64,000 nucleotides of DNA, taken from assembly GCF_004764705.1 (NCBI RefSeq), contig NZ_SHLX01000011.1, positions 62,001-126,000 on the forward strand. Direction: 5' to 3'. Under the pieces are notes generated by a model. The model searched no databases and had not been told where the DNA came from. It was given only the letters and a program-made list of their open reading frames with translations. Numbering within the stretch: the stretch's first letter is position 1; every line of letters begins with the position of its first letter. Both the position numbers and the translations under genes were made by a program. Shown piece by piece: positions 60,802 to 64,000 of this stretch. Origin of the DNA: Paenibacillus cymbidii (GTDB lineage: Bacteria; Bacillota; Bacilli; Paenibacillales; NBRC-103111).

Positions 60802-60994
60802 AAATAGCCAGTGAAAAATGGCTTATTTGCCCGATTTCAGGTGCCACGTAAAAAATAGCCAGTGAAAACATGGCTTATTTCGCCCGAATCGGCCCCCAAA
60901 GGGAGTGATTCGGGGAAATAACCAGTGAAATCGCTTGCTATTTGGTGACGGGGGTTCACTTTTAGCCGAATAGCCAATAAAACATGGCTTATTT
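60802..60994. repeat. Four-hairpin dispersed element, copy 3
   Basis: Hairpins start at about 60802, 60852, 60915 and 60969 (50, 63, 54 bp apart). The first two have hybrid arms (AATAGCCA / TGGCTTATT). GCTTATTTGCCCGATTTC at 60821-60838 is the exact reverse complement of copy 1 at 8143-8160. The element lies between the glycosidase operon and the convergent response-regulator gene. Confidence 0.8.
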
Positions 60995-61119
60995 CGAGCG
61001 AAGAGCGTATGGGAGGGGGAACGAGAGCGGCTCCGCTATGCCTGGCGAGGGCGTTCGGCCGTTTGCGCCGCGCCTTGCGATGACTCCGGCAAAAGTCATC
61101 CGCTCCGCGCACTCGTCGT

Positions 61120-62745
61120 TCACGGCTTCGCGTACTTCTCTTGGTATTCGCCCGGCGGCACCTGGTAGTGCTGCTTGAACACGTAAGAGAAGTGCTTCAC
61201 GCTGACATATCCAACCTTCTCCGCGACGTCGTACACTTTCACCGGCGGCTTCGCCTGCAGCAGCTTGGCCGCTTGCTCCATGCGCACGCGGGTAACGAAC
61301 TTGATGTACGACTCGCTGACGCTTTTGTTGAACAGGTTGCTCAAATAGCCGGGCGACACGCCGATTTGTTCGGCGACGAGCGCGAGGCTGAGCGGTTCCG
61401 CGTAATGGTCGCAGATGTAAGCTTTCGCCAGCGACACGATGTCGTGCTCGTTTGCCGCCTGCGGCGGATCGGCGGCGTCCGCCGCCCCGGCAAGCTGCGC
61501 GAGCCGCCGAAACAGCGCGGCGGTTTCCTCCGGGGCAACGGCGTCATCGGGCTCGCGCGGCGCGGCAAACCGCCACAGCGCCTGCATCGCGGCTTCGCCC
61601 CGGTCGCCGGCAGCAGCCGGCGCGACGCGCTGCAAGCTTTGCAGCAAGTACACGCCGCAGGCCAGCGTGTCCGTCACATTCGCCGGCGCGGCCAGCTCGG
61701 CGTACTGGCGCGCGGCCGCACTGCAGCCGGCAACGCTTTGATCGAGCAGCGCCGACTGGATGGCGGATACCGCCAGGTCGAGCTGCTGCAGCGCCGGCTC
61801 CTGCTCGGTCCCGCCGGCGCAGGCGTACAGCGCGCCGCCGCCGTGAAGCAGGCGCCGCTTCAGCATGCGCCGCGCCCGCCGGTACGACACGCCGAGCTGC
61901 TGCACGTCGCTTTCGCACGAGCCGACCGCGCCGGTGACGCTCATTCCGGTCAAGCGGCCGATGGCGTCGCGAACGCGCTCGTAGAAGCCGCGGCAGCGCG
62001 CCAGCACGTCCGCTTCGTTGTCGCCGGCCAGCAGCGCCGCCGTTGTCTGCTCGCCGTCGACGAACACCGTCGTCGACGGCGAGCCTTCGGCCAACTCGCT
62101 TGCCACCTGATGCACGATAAAGCGGTACAACGCGACTTCGCCGGGCGCGACTTTTTTCGCCAACAGCCGGTCGACGTCGAGATCGAGCACGAGGATGGCG
62201 CCTTCGGCCTCGATCAGGCTGACCTTCAGCCGGTAGATCAGCGGATATAGGGTCTTGATTTCCACGCTGTTGTCGGACACGATCGCCTGGAGGAAATGGT
62301 TGACGACCTGCCGTTTCGTATCGGCGGATACGCTGCGCATCGCCATGTCGGCGAGCGCTTCGGTCCGTTTGGCGTCGAGCTCGCCGGCGACTTTGCCGAG
62401 CATGCCGGCCAATTCCTCGCGCACGATCGGCTTGAGCAAATAATCGTTCACGCCGTAGCGGATCGCTTCACGGGCCAGCGCAAACTCGTCGTACCCGGAC
62501 AAAATGACGATTTTCCGCTGCGGCGACTGTTCAGCGGCTCGGCGAATAAATTCGAGCCCGTCCATGACCGGCATCTTGATGTCGGTGACGATCAGGTCGA
62601 CGGGCGCGGCGGCCAGCGCCTCGAGCGCTTCGCGGCCGTCGCCCGCTTCGGCGCTCACCTGCCAGTCCGGATGCAGCTGCGGAATGACCGCTTTCAAATA
62701 CTCCCGCGTTACCGGTTCATCGTCCACTACGAGCACCGTATACAT
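61120..62745 (-). CDS. YesN-type response regulator with AraC DNA-binding domain
   Basis: A 541-residue regulator. Receiver domain 1-~120: VLVVDDEPVTREYL, the phospho-acceptor Asp in LIVTDIKMPVMDG and the conserved Lys of YLLKPI. A central helical region (~130-430) is poorly conserved, as usual. The C-terminal AraC double helix-turn-helix reads LSLALVAEQIGVSPGYLSNLF and VAEKVGYVSVKHFSYVFKQH. It is on the minus strand downstream of its sensor kinase, 250 bp apart, with a hairpin array between. Targets are probably a sugar transporter outside the window. Confidence 0.92.
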   Translation of the reverse strand: MYTVLVVDDEPVTREYLKAVIPQLHPDWQVSAEAGDGREALEALAAAPVDLIVTDIKMPVMDGLEFIRRAAEQSPQRKIVILSGYDEFALAREAIRYGVNDYLLKPIVREELAGMLGKVAGELDAKRTEALADMAMRSVSADTKRQVVNHFLQAIVSDNSVEIKTLYPLIYRLKVSLIEAEGAILVLDLDVDRLLAKKVAPGEVALYRFIVHQVASELAEGSPSTTVFVDGEQTTAALLAGDNEADVLARCRGFYERVRDAIGRLTGMSVTGAVGSCESDVQQLGVSYRRARRMLKRRLLHGGGALYACAGGTEQEPALQQLDLAVSAIQSALLDQSVAGCSAAARQYAELAAPANVTDTLACGVYLLQSLQRVAPAAAGDRGEAAMQALWRFAAPREPDDAVAPEETAALFRRLAQLAGAADAADPPQAANEHDIVSLAKAYICDHYAEPLSLALVAEQIGVSPGYLSNLFNKSVSESYIKFVTRVRMEQAAKLLQAKPPVKVYDVAEKVGYVSVKHFSYVFKQHYQVPPGEYQEKYAKP

Positions 62746-62835
62746 GGATTCACCCCCATTATGGTCAGCGTAAGCGATACCATCAGCATTTGAAACTAGA
62801 AATCACCAGGAACTAGACGGCAGTCCGGTAGGCTT

Positions 62836-62967
62836 AACGGGAAAACCTCCCGTTATTTTTTCATTTTTTGCTGAATAATGAGAAATAACTGGAAAACCTC
62901 CCGTTATTTTCGTGCCTTTGTCCACTTTTCGGCTAAATCGCGAAAATTAACGGGAGGTTTTCCTGTT
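62836..62967. repeat. Three-hairpin array with AACGGGA stems
   Basis: AACGGGA-AAACC-TCCCGTT occurs at 62836-62854, with one mismatch at 62887-62905, and inverted at 62949-62967. Spacing is 51 and 62 bp, nearly that of the four-hairpin elements, although the stems differ. It lies between the kinase and regulator genes of one operon and could lower expression of the distal gene. Confidence 0.8.
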
Positions 62968-62995
62968 ATTCGCCTAAAGTGGCGTCATCTCCAAG

Positions 62996-64000
62996 CTACT
63001 CCTCCGGCGGCAGCGCCACTTCGACCGTCGTGCCGGCACCTTCGGCGCTGACGACCGACAAGCCGTAAGCCGCGCCGTACCTTGCTTTGATCCGCCGGTT
63101 GACATTCACCAGCCCGATGCCCGTATGCGGCTCCTGCTTGCCGTCCTTTCGCTCCCGATCGAAGCCGTCGCCGCCTCCTGCGGACACGTCCGCCGCAACC
63201 GGCAACGCCGTACCGGCCGCGGCTTCGTCGGCCGACGCCAGCTTTCCTTGCAAGGCGGCGAGCGCCCGGGCATCCATGCCGAGCCCGTCGTCCGCTACGC
63301 AAATGAGCAGCCGGTCGGCCATTAGCCGCGAATAGACGCGGATCGCGGTCGGCTCCTTCTTCCGCTCGCAGCCGTGGATGACGGCATTCTCCACAATCGG
63401 CTGCAGCAGCAGCGCGGGGATGCGCCTTGCAGCGAGCGCCGGATCGATGTCGAGCGCATAGGTCAGCCTGCCTTCGTACCGGCTGCTCTGGATGCCGAGA
63501 TACGCGTGCAGCAGATCGATTTCCCGCTGCAGCGGCACTTCCTTGTCCCACGTCGTAAGGCTGCGCAGCATGCTGCTCAGCTTGTTGATGTGGTCGATCG
63601 CCTTCTCCTGCTTGCCCGCCTGCATCGTCAAGCTGATCATGTTCAGCGTGTTGAAAATAAAATGCGGCCGAATCTGGTTGAACAGCGTGTTGATTTGCGC
63701 TTCTTTCTGCAGCAGCTTCGCTTCGTATACCTCTTTCACAAGCTGCGTGTTGCGCTGCAGCATGTCGTTGATTTTGGCCATAAGCGCGTTGAACGAAGCG
63801 CCGAGGTAGCCGATTTCGTCCCGCCGGCTGCCGCCGAACTGCACTTCCAGATTGCCGTGTTCGACTTCCTTCATGAGGCGGACGATTGCCAGCAGCGGGC
63901 GCATGAACTGGCGGACGAACAGGAACAGCACTACAATCGCAAGCAACGACGAGGCGACGGCGAACAGGAAGGCGGTGTTGCGCGTATGCATCGCCTGGCG
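62996..64000 (-). CDS. YesM-type sensor histidine kinase (5' partial)
   Basis: The frame is open to the window end, so the N-terminal sensor is missing; the ~335 visible residues begin near the second membrane helix (FLFAVASSLLAIVVLFLFV). A HAMP linker (LVRQFMRPLLAIVRLMKEVE) follows, then the His_kinase domain with the phospho-His in QIRPHFIFNTLNMIS, and an ATPase domain with PIVENAVIHG (N box), DDGLGMD and GIGLVNVNRRI. A Gly/Ala insert precedes the last box. It should phosphorylate the regulator encoded next to it. Confidence 0.93.
   Translation of the reverse strand, partial: RQAMHTRNTAFLFAVASSLLAIVVLFLFVRQFMRPLLAIVRLMKEVEHGNLEVQFGGSRRDEIGYLGASFNALMAKINDMLQRNTQLVKEVYEAKLLQKEAQINTLFNQIRPHFIFNTLNMISLTMQAGKQEKAIDHINKLSSMLRSLTTWDKEVPLQREIDLLHAYLGIQSSRYEGRLTYALDIDPALAARRIPALLLQPIVENAVIHGCERKKEPTAIRVYSRLMADRLLICVADDGLGMDARALAALQGKLASADEAAAGTALPVAADVSAGGGDGFDRERKDGKQEPHTGIGLVNVNRRIKARYGAAYGLSVVSAEGAGTTVEVALPPEE

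Overview
The window looks like a chromosomal segment of a high-GC, spore-forming member of the Paenibacillaceae (Paenibacillus/Cohnella type). Support for this: strong AGGAGG ribosome-binding sites, a surface protein with three S-layer-homology (SLH) domains, YesM/YesN-type two-component genes, LplB/YtcP-type sugar permeases, a FapR box in front of fabH, CgeB-like spore-maturation glycosyltransferases and sigma-K-like promoter motifs. This is inference from family content; there is no rRNA or other phylogenetic marker in the window.

Layout. (1) 1-7977: the end of an exopolysaccharide locus, with a GT4-GT2 fusion (5' end outside the window), a membrane acyltransferase, a polysaccharide deacetylase, a large heparinase II/III-type lyase and a beta-propeller glycosidase-like protein. 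(2) 7987-10320: a four-hairpin repeat element, a GNAT acetyltransferase, and a convergent DJ-1/PfpI-GNAT fusion gene behind what I read as a ZTP riboswitch plus terminator. (3) 10583-16495: a 1970-residue SLH-anchored surface glycosidase. (4) 16640-18693: a low-GC patch with a VOC protein, a decayed VOC remnant, a phosphotransferase and a decayed DinB gene. (5) 19108-35507: a giant fibre-like protein of 2017 residues with about 174 decapeptide repeats, preceded by a sigma-K-like promoter and followed by glycosyltransferases, sugar-nucleotide enzymes, two CgeB-like proteins and Arg-rich or Gly/Tyr-periodic sequences. It resembles a spore-crust polysaccharide locus coupled to a new kind of surface fibre. 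(6) 35679-43721: a Maf-type glycosyltransferase with neuB, neuC, neuA, a 2-hydroxyacid dehydrogenase and small helical proteins, for making and attaching a nonulosonic (sialic-like) acid. It carries an eight-copy 50-bp hairpin array between neuC and neuA. (7) 43737-44797: fabH on the minus strand with a FapR operator. (8) 44898-60176: an AraC-type regulator, two permeases, a solute-binding lipoprotein, an FG-GAP/propeller protein, a sulfatase and two rhamnosidase-type glycoside hydrolases, which fits uptake and degradation of a (possibly sulfated) rhamnose-rich glycan. (9) 60802-64000: another four-hairpin element and a minus-strand YesN/YesM two-component pair, the kinase cut by the window end.

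The most interesting candidate system is region 5, probably together with region 6: a giant repetitive fibre expressed late in sporulation, glycosylated by enzymes that share an unusual (G-[YF]-x-x)n or Arg-rich N-terminal tag. The second is the DJ-1/PfpI-GNAT fusion under a ZTP riboswitch. The third is a family of hairpin arrays with different stems but nearly the same 50/63-bp spacing.
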